From Mesorhizobium sp. (GTDB lineage Bacteria; Pseudomonadota; Alphaproteobacteria; Rhizobiales; Rhizobiaceae): DNA of 8,763 nucleotides. Numbering within the stretch: the first letter of the stretch is position 1; every line of letters starts with the position of its first letter. Both the position numbers and the translations under genes were made by a program. The stretch spans positions 1-8,763 of the forward strand of contig JAUYMV010000381.1 of the NCBI GenBank assembly GCA_030698645.1, given 5' to 3'. Shown piece by piece: positions 1-5,840 of this stretch. The notes below the pieces were generated by a model that had not been told where the DNA came from, did no database searches, and was given only the letters and a program-made list of their open reading frames with translations.

Positions 1-503
1 GCGTGAAGCTTCTGACCCGCGCGCTCGAACTCGATCCCGGCTACCTGGCCGCGTTCGCCGAGCTCGCCGCCATGCATGTCGCCAGGGGCGACTACGAAGC
101 CGCCGAGAAGATCTATCGGGACGCCGCCGACTACGCGCCCAACGACGCCACCGCGCAGATGGCGCACGGCCGCATCCTGGCCATCCTCAAGCAGTGGGAG
201 GCCTCGCTCGTGCGCCTGAAACGCGCCGCGGAGCTCGAGCCGGCAAACGCCGACTACCGCCTGCAATGGGCGGTCAGCCTGCAGCGGCTCGGCCGCCACG
301 AAGAGGCGCTGGCGCTCCTCCTCGAAGCCGAGAAGCTCGCGCCGGGCAACGCCGACATCCAGATGTCGATCGGCGACAGCTACCGCGACACCGGCCGCAA
401 GCCCGAAGCCATCGCCGCCTACAGGAGATATCTCGACCTCGCCGACGCCGACGCCTTCATGCGGCCGGTCGCCGAGCGGTTCATCGAGCTTCTGTCGGGT
501 TGA
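1..503 (+). CDS. TPR-repeat protein, 3' portion (5' end outside window)
   Basis: Tetratricopeptide-repeat protein, probably a protein-interaction scaffold. The frame is open to the left edge. A GTG at position 3 could be read as a start, but it lies at the very edge and the first residues are already inside a TPR helix, so I treat the gene as 5'-truncated. About 166 residues are visible, with four consecutive helix-turn-helix units of about 34 residues (roughly 14-47, 48-81, 82-115, 116-149). The TPR signature spacing is present: small residues at the turn (ARGDYEAAEKIY, LGRHEEALALL, TGRKPEAIAAY) and the proline ending helix B (LDPGY, YAPND, LEPAN, LAPGN). The protein ends soon after the last repeat with a short capping helix. 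No membrane segment or catalytic domain is seen in the visible part. A palindromic repeat begins 9 bases after the stop. The fold is clear, but the role depends on the missing N-terminal part. Confidence 0.85.
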   Translation, partial: VKLLTRALELDPGYLAAFAELAAMHVARGDYEAAEKIYRDAADYAPNDATAQMAHGRILAILKQWEASLVRLKRAAELEPANADYRLQWAVSLQRLGRHEEALALLLEAEKLAPGNADIQMSIGDSYRDTGRKPEAIAAYRRYLDLADADAFMRPVAERFIELLSG

Positions 504-511
504 AGGACAGC

Positions 512-652
512 AGCCCCACCTCCCCCTTGAGGGGAGGTCGACGCGAAGCGTCGGGTGGGGGTCGTGAGCGATAGCGAGCCAAGACAGATGGCGGCGTCTC
601 CGTGGCAGCCACCCCACCCGCCTACCGGCACCAGCCCCTCAGGGAGGGTTGG
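512..652. repeat. Intergenic palindromic repeat mosaic
   Basis: Dense nested dyad symmetry in the gap after the TPR gene. Perfect hairpins are ACCTCCCC (518-525) with GGGGAGGT (531-538), and CGACGC (539-544) with GCGTCG (548-553) around a GAA loop. CCCCACC (514-520) can pair with GGTGGGG (555-561), enclosing both. CGGGTGGGG (552-560) is exactly complementary to CCCCACCCG (612-620) across a roughly 50-base middle section. A further imperfect stem joins CCAGCCC (631-637) to GGGTTGG (646-652). GC-rich palindromic mosaics of this style are common between genes in Rhizobiales genomes. I have not assigned this one to a named family. It could also end transcription of the TPR gene or stabilise its 3' end. 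The short frames across it have no coding character. Confidence 0.7.
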
Positions 653-742
653 CGACCGCCAATAGCTACAACGCGTTCACCGGCGCACACGCATTATGCC
701 ATTCGGGCGTACACCCCTGCGAGGCACCCGCACTGCCCCGGA

Positions 743-1354
743 CTACGGCCGATAGATCCACTGCTCCGGAATGCGCACCGAGACGTCTTCGCCGGGCGTG
801 ATCGTGCCGGGCTTCTCGACCCAGGCGACGACGCCGCGTAGCCGTTTGGCGGCCGGCACGAAGCTCAGCGCCCCGGCGGTCGTGTCGGCCATGCCGGCAT
901 TTTCCGCGACGCATGCGCCGGCGATCCGGCACGGCCCGTTCTGCGCGTCGATCTTCAGCGTCACGCCGCCCTTGAAGAACAGGAACGTGCCCGACGGCAG
1001 CATGGACAGGGACGGCACGCCGTCGATCGACAGATTGGCGCCGAGCCACTCCGCGCGGATCTCGGGAAGGCCCATCCTGCCGGCGATCTCGGACAGTTCG
1101 TCCGGCGCCACGATCGACAATTGCCGCTCGTTGCGCATCTGGGTTCCGCGCGGATACCACGGCTCGCGCCCGCCCGAACGGCGCGTGAAGCCGCGATGGA
1201 AGTCGCCGGCGACGCCCTCGAAATCGAGGACGAGCGCATCGACGGCGCGGGTCTCGAAGTGATCGGACAACGCGGCATAAGCCCCGGCCACGCGGCCAAG
1301 CAGCTTTTTCGCGGGCAGGATTTCGGTCTTGGTCTCGAACAGTGTCGCTTGCAT
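743..1354 (-). CDS. MOSC domain-containing protein
   Basis: 203-residue stand-alone MOSC-domain protein (the C-terminal fold of Moco sulfurases, also in YiiM/mARC-type proteins), a cytosolic fold associated with sulfur or molybdenum-cofactor handling. Visible family features are a GD-F-H-R-G turn (residues 50-55), the NERQLSIV strand (75-82), LGANL (104-108) followed by a glycine, and a Pro-Cys pair at 141-142. Cys142 sits where MOSC proteins carry their sulfur- or Mo-associated cysteine. Near the C-terminus are RGVVAWVEKPG and PGEDV, matching the usual end of the domain. Length fits a single-domain member. The ATG at 1352-1354 has a GGAG about 9 bases upstream on the minus strand. A TTGACT (complement of 1408-1413) is a possible -35, without a convincing -10. 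A terminator-like hairpin (1378-1406) separates it from the upstream KAS III gene. The substrate of free-standing MOSC proteins of this type is generally unknown. Confidence 0.85.
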   Translation of the reverse strand: MQATLFETKTEILPAKKLLGRVAGAYAALSDHFETRAVDALVLDFEGVAGDFHRGFTRRSGGREPWYPRGTQMRNERQLSIVAPDELSEIAGRMGLPEIRAEWLGANLSIDGVPSLSMLPSGTFLFFKGGVTLKIDAQNGPCRIAGACVAENAGMADTTAGALSFVPAAKRLRGVVAWVEKPGTITPGEDVSVRIPEQWIYRP

Positions 1355-1377
1355 CGGTTGGCTCCGCCGGGTCCCGG

Positions 1378-1406
1378 AAAAAATGCGACGCAGGGCCGGG
1401 TACGTC
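1378..1406 (-). terminator. Probable Rho-independent terminator of the KAS III-like gene
   Basis: On the minus strand, 64 bases beyond the KAS III stop, GACGTA (1406-1401) pairs with TGCGTC (1392-1387), including one G-U pair, around an 8-base C/G loop. Three bases later comes an uninterrupted run of six T (1383-1378). The stem is short, so strength is uncertain, but a T6 run is unusual in this GC-rich DNA and the position between two co-oriented genes fits a terminator. Confidence 0.45.
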
Positions 1407-1469
1407 CAGTCAATTCCGGTGATCGAAGCTTCGTGGCGGGAATGGCGCCGGCGTCGAAGCGGAGCCCGC

Positions 1470-2591
1470 CTACATCTTGCGCAGCAGGGCCGCGCCGATC
1501 GAGTAGCCGGCGCCGAAGGCGCAGAGCAGGCCGTGGTCGCCCGGCTCCATGTCCTCGTGATACTGCTTCATGGCGATGATCGCGCCGGCCGCGGCCGTGT
1601 TGCCGAGCTTCTCCAGCACCATCGGCGCGCGGTCCTCGTCGGCCTCGTGGCCGAGCGTCAGCTTCATGATCATGGCGTTCATGCGCCCGTTCGCCTGGTG
1701 CAGCCAGTAGCGGCGGATGTCCTGCGGCGTCATGCCGTGATCGGCGAGGAACGCGGCGATGAAGCGGTGCGCGGCGACGGTGACTTCCTTGAACACCTTG
1801 TTGCCGACCTGCTTGATCATGTTGCCCTCCATCTCGACAACGGAGGGATTCTCCTGCCCGTCGCGGATGAGGAAGCCGAAATTCGTGCGGATATTGTTGG
1901 AAAACTGGGTCCAGCTGCGTGTGTCGAGCACCTCGAAGCGGCCCGAGCGCGACTTGCCCTCGCCCAGTCCCTCGACCAGCATCGAGGTCGATGCGTCGCC
2001 GAAGATGAAATGCGTCTGCCGGTCGCGGAAATTGAGATGTCCGGTGATGATCTCCGGCGTCACCACCAGCACGCGCTTCTGCGCCCCGGTGCGCACCAGG
2101 CTGGTGGCGACATGCAGGCCGGCCGCCGCCGACGAACAGCCGAGCCCCATGTCGAAGGCCGCCCCCGACGTGCCGAGCGCCTGCTGGATCTCGATGGCGA
2201 TCGCCGGATAGGGCCGCTGTTGATGCGACGCGGCGCAGATCACCATGTCGATCGAGGCGGGGTCGACGCCGGCATGGTCGAGCGCGCGTTTCGCCGATTT
2301 GACGCCGAACTCGGCCATCACCGACAGTTCGTCGTCGCCGCGCGCCGGAATGCGCGGCGCCATGCGGTCGACGTCCAGGATGCCGTCGCGCACCAGCACG
2401 TGCCGGTTCTTCACGCCAGAGGCATAGACGATGAAATCGGAATCGGACTTGGCAAGCAGCGGTTCGCCGGCCGCGGCCAGCGCGACGTTCTTCTGATCGA
2501 TCCAGTCGTTGAAGCTGGCGACGAGTTCATCGTTCGTGATGGTGGATTCCGGTATCTCGACGCCGATACCGCTGATGATGACACGCTGCAT
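1470..2591 (-). CDS. Beta-ketoacyl-ACP synthase III family enzyme (long, DarB-like form)
   Basis: 373-residue thiolase-fold condensing enzyme of the KAS III family, which makes a C-C bond by decarboxylative condensation of an acyl primer with an acyl-carrier-protein substrate. The Cys-His-Asn triad is complete: Cys152 in GLGCSSAAAG, His298 in WLHQAN and Asn331 in LGNTAAAGA. The C-terminal GAGYSIGAALL glycine loop is present. It is longer than housekeeping FabH (about 320 residues) because of extra residues around 36-52 and 65-85, and it carries SDFIVYASGVKNRH where FabH has a WIVTRTGI-type motif. That pattern and YPAIAIEIQ recall, from memory, the DarB/dialkylresorcinol-type branch, but no DarA/DarC-like partner or acyl carrier protein is visible. 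The frame is open 32 codons further upstream, but the added residues are not family-like. ATG at 2589-2591 gives the canonical start (MQRVIISGIG), with only a weak GGGG upstream. Family is secure; substrate unknown. Confidence 0.88.
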   Translation of the reverse strand: MQRVIISGIGVEIPESTITNDELVASFNDWIDQKNVALAAAGEPLLAKSDSDFIVYASGVKNRHVLVRDGILDVDRMAPRIPARGDDELSVMAEFGVKSAKRALDHAGVDPASIDMVICAASHQQRPYPAIAIEIQQALGTSGAAFDMGLGCSSAAAGLHVATSLVRTGAQKRVLVVTPEIITGHLNFRDRQTHFIFGDASTSMLVEGLGEGKSRSGRFEVLDTRSWTQFSNNIRTNFGFLIRDGQENPSVVEMEGNMIKQVGNKVFKEVTVAAHRFIAAFLADHGMTPQDIRRYWLHQANGRMNAMIMKLTLGHEADEDRAPMVLEKLGNTAAAGAIIAMKQYHEDMEPGDHGLLCAFGAGYSIGAALLRKM

Positions 2592-2706
2592 TCTGACTGT
2601 TGCCCCGACCGCCGGATCGTTCAACGCGCACCATGCGAGGCACGGGTCGCGGAGCAACGCCGCTGTTCCATGAGCCGAATACGCCAATTCTCCGACGATG
2701 CAAAGT

Positions 2707-2724
2707 CCGCCAATCCCTTGGCGG
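2707..2724 (-). terminator. Perfect hairpin downstream of the small secreted-protein gene
   Basis: CCGCCAA (2707-2713) and TTGGCGG (2718-2724) form a perfect 7-bp stem with a 4-base loop, 38 bases after the stop of the minus-strand gene ending at 2763. On the minus strand it is followed by ACTTTGC, with only three T, so it would be a weak intrinsic terminator. It could instead be a 3'-end stabiliser or an operator upstream of the KAS III gene. Confidence 0.4.
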
Positions 2725-2762
2725 CGATCACGAATCCTGACGAAATGTGTTGCCGGCGTGGT

Positions 2763-3098
2763 TTACCAGGCGCAGATCTTCGTATTCGTCTCCGGGTTGC
2801 TCCAGCAGGCGCCGTCGTCGCGCTGGCGAACGTAGCGGCCGGGCAGCGAGATGTTGCGGTTGCCGAAATTGACGAAGCCCGACGCAAATCCCGGCTCGTC
2901 GACGATCAGCGTCGTGGTCGGCACGCCCTCGCCGCTGATCTCGAAACTGCCCGCGCGGTCGAGCGAGACGAAGTCGCAGGCAAAGTAGCCGTCATCCGTC
3001 GTGAAGCACCGCGCCGGCTTGGCCGCAGCCGCGCTGGCGGCGACGGCGCCGGCAAAGAGAACCAGCCCGAACAGTGATCTGCACATAGTTGGTTTCAT
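2763..3098 (-). CDS. Small secreted cysteine-containing protein, function unknown
   Basis: 111-residue protein with a clear Sec-type signal peptide: positively charged start (MKPTMCR), hydrophobic core (SLFGLVLFAGAVAASAAAA), then a probable cleavage site near residues 19-21 just before KPARC. The mature part is about 90 residues with four cysteines (in ARCF, FACD, GACW and TKICAW), enough for two disulfides, and appears mostly beta-stranded with a tryptophan at the very C-terminus. I recognise no enzyme motif. Periplasmic location is expected. The ATG at 3096-3098 gives the best signal peptide, with GGAG 12 bases upstream. An ATG six codons earlier (3114-3116) is possible but adds MEPVTA before the charged region and has a poor ribosome site. 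It lies 82 bases downstream of ettA in the same direction, so some co-transcription is possible. The role cannot be inferred from neighbours. Confidence 0.75.
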   Translation of the reverse strand: MKPTMCRSLFGLVLFAGAVAASAAAAKPARCFTTDDGYFACDFVSLDRAGSFEISGEGVPTTTLIVDEPGFASGFVNFGNRNISLPGRYVRQRDDGACWSNPETNTKICAW

Positions 3099-3134
3099 GG
3101 CGGTAACTGGCTCCATTCGCTGCTCGTCACGCCC

Positions 3135-3155
3135 GCGGCGCCAAGCGGACGCCGC
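3135..3155. other. GC-rich hairpin between ettA and the secreted-protein gene
   Basis: GCGGCG (3135-3140) pairs with CGCCGC (3150-3155), and the inner CC/GG (3141-3142, 3147-3148) extends the stem around AAGC with one bulged A. There is no T-run on the minus strand, the transcribed direction here. It may be an attenuator, a Rho-related structure or simply GC-rich spacer. Confidence 0.3.
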
Positions 3156-3180
3156 GATTTGGTCGATCCGGCCTGATATA

Positions 3181-4830
3181 CTACCGCGTAAGCCTCTTAT
3201 ACGTCACCCGCTTCGGGTTGACCGCATCGGCGCCGAGCCTGCGGATCTTGTCCTTTTCGTATTCCTCGAAATTGCCCTCGAACCATTCGACATGGCTCTC
3301 GCCTTCGAATGACAGCATGTGCGTCGCCAGCCGGTCGAGGAACATGCGGTCGTGGCTGATGATGACGGCGCAGCCGGCGTAGCTTTCGAGCGCGTCCTCC
3401 AGCGCCGCCAGCGTCTCGGTGTCGAGATCGTTGGTCGGTTCGTCGAGCAGCAGCACGTTGCCGCCATTCTTCAGCATTTTCGCCAGATGCACGCGGTTGC
3501 GCTGGCCGCCGGAGAGGTTGCCGACGCGCTGCTGCTGGTCGCCGCCGCGGAAGTTGAACGAGGCGCAATAGGCGCGTGAGTTCACCTCGTGCTTGCCGAG
3601 CTTGATCACCTCGGCGCCGCCCGAAATTTCCTCCCAGACGGTCTTCGTCGGATCAAGCGCATCGCGGCTCTGGTCGACATAGCCGAGCTTGACCGTCTCG
3701 CCGACGCGGATCGAGCCGCCATCCGGCGTCTCCTGGCCGGTGATCATGCGGAACAGCGTCGTCTTGCCGGCGCCGTTCGGGCCGATCACGCCGACGATGC
3801 CGCCGGGCGGCAGCTTGAAGTTCAGATCCTCGATGAGCAGCTCGTCGCCATAGCCCTTGTTCAGGCCCTCGGCCTCGATGACCACCTGGCCGAGACGCTC
3901 GCCGGGCGGAATGACGATCTGCGTGTCGGTCGGCTTCCTCTCGCCGGCCTTTTCGAGCAGTTCCTCGTAGGCCTTGATGCGCGCCTTGGACTTGGCCTGG
4001 CGCGCCTTCGGGCTGGAGCCGATCCACTCGCGCTCGCGCCAGATCGCCTTCTGGCGGGCGTCGTCCTCGCGGCCTTCCTGGATCAGGCGCTTGGCCTTGG
4101 CGTCGAGATATTTGGTGTAGTTGCCCTCGTAGGGAATGCCGCGGCCGCGGTCGAGTTCGAGGATCCAGCCGGTGACATTGTCGAGGAAGTAGCGGTCATG
4201 CGTGATGATCAGCACGGAGCCCGGATAGTCGCGCAGGTGCTTTTCCAGCCAGGCCGTCGTCTCGGCGTCGAGATGGTTGGTCGGTTCGTCGAGCAGCAGC
4301 AGGTCGGGCTGGCGCAGCAGCAGTTGGCAGAGCGCGACGCGGCGGCGCTCGCCGCCCGACAGGTTTTCCACGTCGGCGTCCTTGGGCGGGCAGCCGAGCG
4401 CGTTCATCGCCATCTCGACCTGCTGCTCGAGATCCCAGAGGTTCAGCCGGTCCATGTCGTCCTGCAGCTTGGCCGCCTCGTCGGCCGTCTCGTCGGAATA
4501 GTTCATCATCAGTTCGTTGTAGCGGTCGATGATGGCGGTCTTCTTCGACACGCCCTCCATGACGTTGCCGAACACGTTGAGCGCCGGGTCGAGGATCGGC
4601 TCCTGCGCCAGATAGCCGACGGTCGCGCCGTCCGCCAGCCAGGCATCGCCAGACCATTCCTTGTCGAGCCCGGCCATGATCTTCAGCACCGTCGACTTGC
4701 CGGCGCCGTTCGGCCCCAGGATGCCGATCTTGGCGTCCGGATAGAAGGAGAGGTTGAGGTTCTCGAGCACCTTCTTGGTGCCATAGGCCTTCGTCAGGCC
4801 GGTCATGTGATAGATGAACTGGCGTGCCAC
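3181..4830 (-). CDS. ettA: Energy-dependent translational throttle protein EttA (ABC-F ATPase)
   Basis: 549-residue ABC-F protein with two ATPase domains and no membrane segments, close to the usual EttA length (about 555). Domain 1: Walker A GPNGAGKST at 39-47, signature LSGGE at 157-161, Walker B ending D181-E182, switch His211. Domain 2: Walker A GPNGAGKTT at 350-358, signature LSGGQ at 439-443, Walker B ending D463-E464, switch His493. All catalytic residues are intact. The 'arm' insertion is about residues 95-140, and the basic P-site tRNA-interaction linker is about 242-322 (WREREWIGSSPKARQAKSKAR region). Family knowledge: EttA binds the ribosomal E site and gates entry into elongation according to the ATP/ADP ratio. 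The start is GTG (4828-4830); the encoded MARQFIYHM start fits alphaproteobacterial EttA as I remember it, and GGGA lies 9 bases upstream. Transcribed from its own probable promoter (4871-4899), divergent from the small cassette. Confidence 0.94.
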   Translation of the reverse strand: MARQFIYHMTGLTKAYGTKKVLENLNLSFYPDAKIGILGPNGAGKSTVLKIMAGLDKEWSGDAWLADGATVGYLAQEPILDPALNVFGNVMEGVSKKTAIIDRYNELMMNYSDETADEAAKLQDDMDRLNLWDLEQQVEMAMNALGCPPKDADVENLSGGERRRVALCQLLLRQPDLLLLDEPTNHLDAETTAWLEKHLRDYPGSVLIITHDRYFLDNVTGWILELDRGRGIPYEGNYTKYLDAKAKRLIQEGREDDARQKAIWREREWIGSSPKARQAKSKARIKAYEELLEKAGERKPTDTQIVIPPGERLGQVVIEAEGLNKGYGDELLIEDLNFKLPPGGIVGVIGPNGAGKTTLFRMITGQETPDGGSIRVGETVKLGYVDQSRDALDPTKTVWEEISGGAEVIKLGKHEVNSRAYCASFNFRGGDQQQRVGNLSGGQRNRVHLAKMLKNGGNVLLLDEPTNDLDTETLAALEDALESYAGCAVIISHDRMFLDRLATHMLSFEGESHVEWFEGNFEEYEKDKIRRLGADAVNPKRVTYKRLTR

Positions 4831-4870
4831 GCGCGCGTATCCCGTCTGCTGGTTCTGGAGAGTTGCGCGC

Positions 4871-4899
4871 TATGTAGGCGAAACCGGCCGGCATCGCAA
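4871..4899 (-). promoter_or_regulatory. Probable ettA promoter
   Basis: On the minus strand, TTGCGA (complement of 4894-4899) and TACATA (complement of 4871-4876) are separated by exactly 17 bases. Transcription would start near 4864, leaving a leader of about 34 bases before the GTG start of ettA. The -10 matches the sigma-70 consensus only in part. Confidence 0.4.
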
Positions 4900-4957
4900 T
4901 GCGGGGGATGTCGCTCCGCCACACATCGGTCGCGGATGGCCGTCGACCAGCGCACTC

Positions 4958-4986
4958 TTGACAGGATCGACGATACTTCGCAAATA
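4958..4986 (+). promoter_or_regulatory. Promoter of the three-gene cassette
   Basis: Perfect consensus -35 TTGACA (4958-4963), then 17 bases to CAAATA (4981-4986) or 18 to AAATAT, the likely -10 in a locally AT-rich stretch. The start point would be near 4993, giving a leader of about 20 bases to the ATG at 5013. A 24-bp inverted repeat covers the spacer end and the -10, so the promoter looks built for repression. A second possible pair, TTGCTG (4996-5001) and TTTACT (5019-5024) with 17-base spacing, would start transcription inside the first gene. Confidence 0.5.
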
Positions 4987-4996
4987 TCCGAAGTAT
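4973..4996. promoter_or_regulatory. Operator-like 24-bp inverted repeat over the -10 element
   Basis: ATACTTCG (4973-4980) and CGAAGTAT (4989-4996) are a perfect 8-bp inverted repeat with an 8-base AT-rich spacer that contains the presumed -10. Sixteen-base centre-to-centre half-site spacing suits a dimeric HTH regulator on one and a half helical turns. The obvious candidate is the XRE protein encoded downstream (5412-5834). The seven bases ATACTTC recur at 5401-5407 in that gene's own -10. Confidence 0.55.
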
Positions 4997-5003
4997 TGCT
5001 GGG

Positions 5004-5018
5004 TACCATCCGATGGTA
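5004..5018. promoter_or_regulatory. Inverted repeat overlapping the first cassette gene's start codon
   Basis: TACCAT (5004-5009), CCG, ATGGTA (5013-5018): a perfect 6-bp inverted repeat whose right arm contains the ATG start and second codon of the 111-residue protein. At DNA level it could be a second operator. In RNA it could form a small hairpin holding the start codon in the stem. Confidence 0.45.
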
Positions 5019-5348
5019 TTTACTCAATCGAAGGCATGTATAGCTGCGCTGGAGCAGAAAATTGAGGCGCGCTCCGACTTGAGCGGAGCTGAAGTCGACG
5101 ACATGATCGTATGGCTCAAGGACTTTGCGCGGACGCAGGGCAATTCGGGCAGTTTCCTCCGCGCCAATCGAGAGCGCAGCGTCTATCTCATGCCTTCCGA
5201 GGAGCGACTGCGGGGCCATGGCGGCGTGGCGCTGCTGATCGTGGTGGAGCATGGGGAAATCGTCGCGGTCGAGATCATCGACAGCGATGTTTGGTTCGCT
5301 CGGCGGCAACAGGAAATCAGGAAGATCGAAATCGAGCTCGGAATCTGA
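5013..5348 (+). CDS. Unrecognised 111-residue protein, first gene of HTH cassette (possible toxin-like partner)
   Basis: I do not recognise a family. The predicted shape is an N-terminal pair of helices (about residues 5-45, containing ALEQKIEARSDLSGAEVDDMIVWLKDFA), a basic turn (FLRANRERS), then beta strands (SVYLM, GVALLIVVEHGE, IVAVEIID) and a charged C-terminal helix (FARRQQEIRKIEIELG). The order helix-helix-strands is loosely like RelE/HigB toxins, but I see no reliable catalytic residues, so this is only a hypothesis from shape and from the HTH gene that follows, as in higBA order. No signal peptide or membrane segment. It is the only in-frame ATG before residue 31. The ribosome site is weak (GGG 9 bases upstream), and the start codon lies in an inverted repeat. 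The stop is 63 bases before the HTH gene, which has its own promoter. Confidence 0.62.
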   Translation: MVFTQSKACIAALEQKIEARSDLSGAEVDDMIVWLKDFARTQGNSGSFLRANRERSVYLMPSEERLRGHGGVALLIVVEHGEIVAVEIIDSDVWFARRQQEIRKIEIELGI

Positions 5349-5377
5349 CGGAATATCACATACAGGCTATTTTCCGA

Positions 5378-5405
5378 TTGCGATTTATCGCGTAAGTGCT
5401 ATACT
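5378..5405 (+). promoter_or_regulatory. Second promoter, for the HTH gene, implying a leaderless mRNA
   Basis: TTGCGA (5378-5383), a 16-base spacer and a strong TATACT -10 (5400-5405). The ATG of the HTH gene starts at 5412, only six bases after the -10, so transcription would start at or within a base of the ATG. No Shine-Dalgarno sequence is present, which agrees with leaderless translation. Confidence 0.55.
5380..5391. promoter_or_regulatory. Operator-like palindrome overlapping the -35 of the HTH gene promoter
   Basis: GCGAT-TT-ATCGC is a perfect palindrome of 5-bp arms and a 2-base centre. It overlaps the last bases of the -35 and the first part of the spacer, the typical place for autorepression. 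A second small dyad, AAGT (5394-5397) with ACTT (5403-5406), covers the -10. These differ from the upstream 24-bp operator apart from the shared ATACTTC. Confidence 0.45.
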
Positions 5406-5411
5406 TCCCTG

Positions 5412-5834
5412 ATGACAAAGAACCGAACGGAATTCTTCCGCACCGATGCCTTTGCCCTGAACCTTGGGTCGGCCGCCTCCCCCGAGGCGGTGGACGAGAC
5501 GACCGGAATCGATGGTCTCCGCACGCGGCTGGAGAAGAAGTTTCCCGCCGTCGCCGAGGCCCGGCTCGCGCGCACCGAGCGCGAGCGTGTGCAGCGAGAG
5601 ATCATAGCTGCGCTGATCACGCTTCGCGGAAAACGCAACCAGAGCGAAGTGGCCAAGGCAATGGGAACCACGCAATCGGCAGTGTCGAGGATCGAGTCGG
5701 CGGCAGGCGACATCGGCATTTCGACATTGCTCCGTTACGGCGAGGCGATCGGTCTGACGCCGGCCGATCTGTTCAGCAAGATTTCAGAGGAACTATCGGG
5801 CAAAAAGAGACAGCTGTCGGACCAGCAAAGATAG
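5412..5834 (+). CDS. XRE-family helix-turn-helix transcriptional regulator
   Basis: 140-residue DNA-binding protein. A Cro/C1-type HTH occupies about residues 64-121. Helix 2 is QSEVAKAM (77-84), the recognition helix is TTQSAVSRIES (86-96) with the characteristic SRIE, and STLLRYGEAIGL (104-115) follows, as in HigA-type antitoxins and small XRE repressors. The first 60 residues are an N-terminal extension: a polar start, an acidic/Gly segment, and then a charged helix (about 35-63) that may dimerise or contact a partner. It probably autoregulates its cassette by binding the inverted repeats at 4973-4996, 5004-5018 or 5380-5391. There is no ribosome-binding site, but a promoter -10 ends 6 bases before the ATG. 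The stop is 6 bases before the membrane-protein gene, so the two are probably co-transcribed. DNA-binding role is secure; antitoxin role is inference. Confidence 0.82.
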   Translation: MTKNRTEFFRTDAFALNLGSAASPEAVDETTGIDGLRTRLEKKFPAVAEARLARTERERVQREIIAALITLRGKRNQSEVAKAMGTTQSAVSRIESAAGDIGISTLLRYGEAIGLTPADLFSKISEELSGKKRQLSDQQR

Positions 5835-5840
5835 ATTTCG

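Noticed and set aside
2592..2687. 32-residue N-terminal extension of the KAS III protein
   Set aside because: KAS III proteins start directly at the first beta strand (here MQRVIISGIG). The extension shows no signal peptide and no family similarity.
1329..3077. Long + strand open frame (582 codons) opposite the KAS III and secreted-protein genes
   Set aside because: Its translation is Arg/Ala/His-rich with no domain, as expected for the antisense frame of GC-rich genes. The minus strand carries a complete KAS III triad and a signal peptide in the same region.
3589..5043. 484-codon + strand open frame opposite ettA
   Set aside because: Low-complexity Leu/Ala/Arg antisense translation. The minus strand encodes all ABC-F motifs without interruption.
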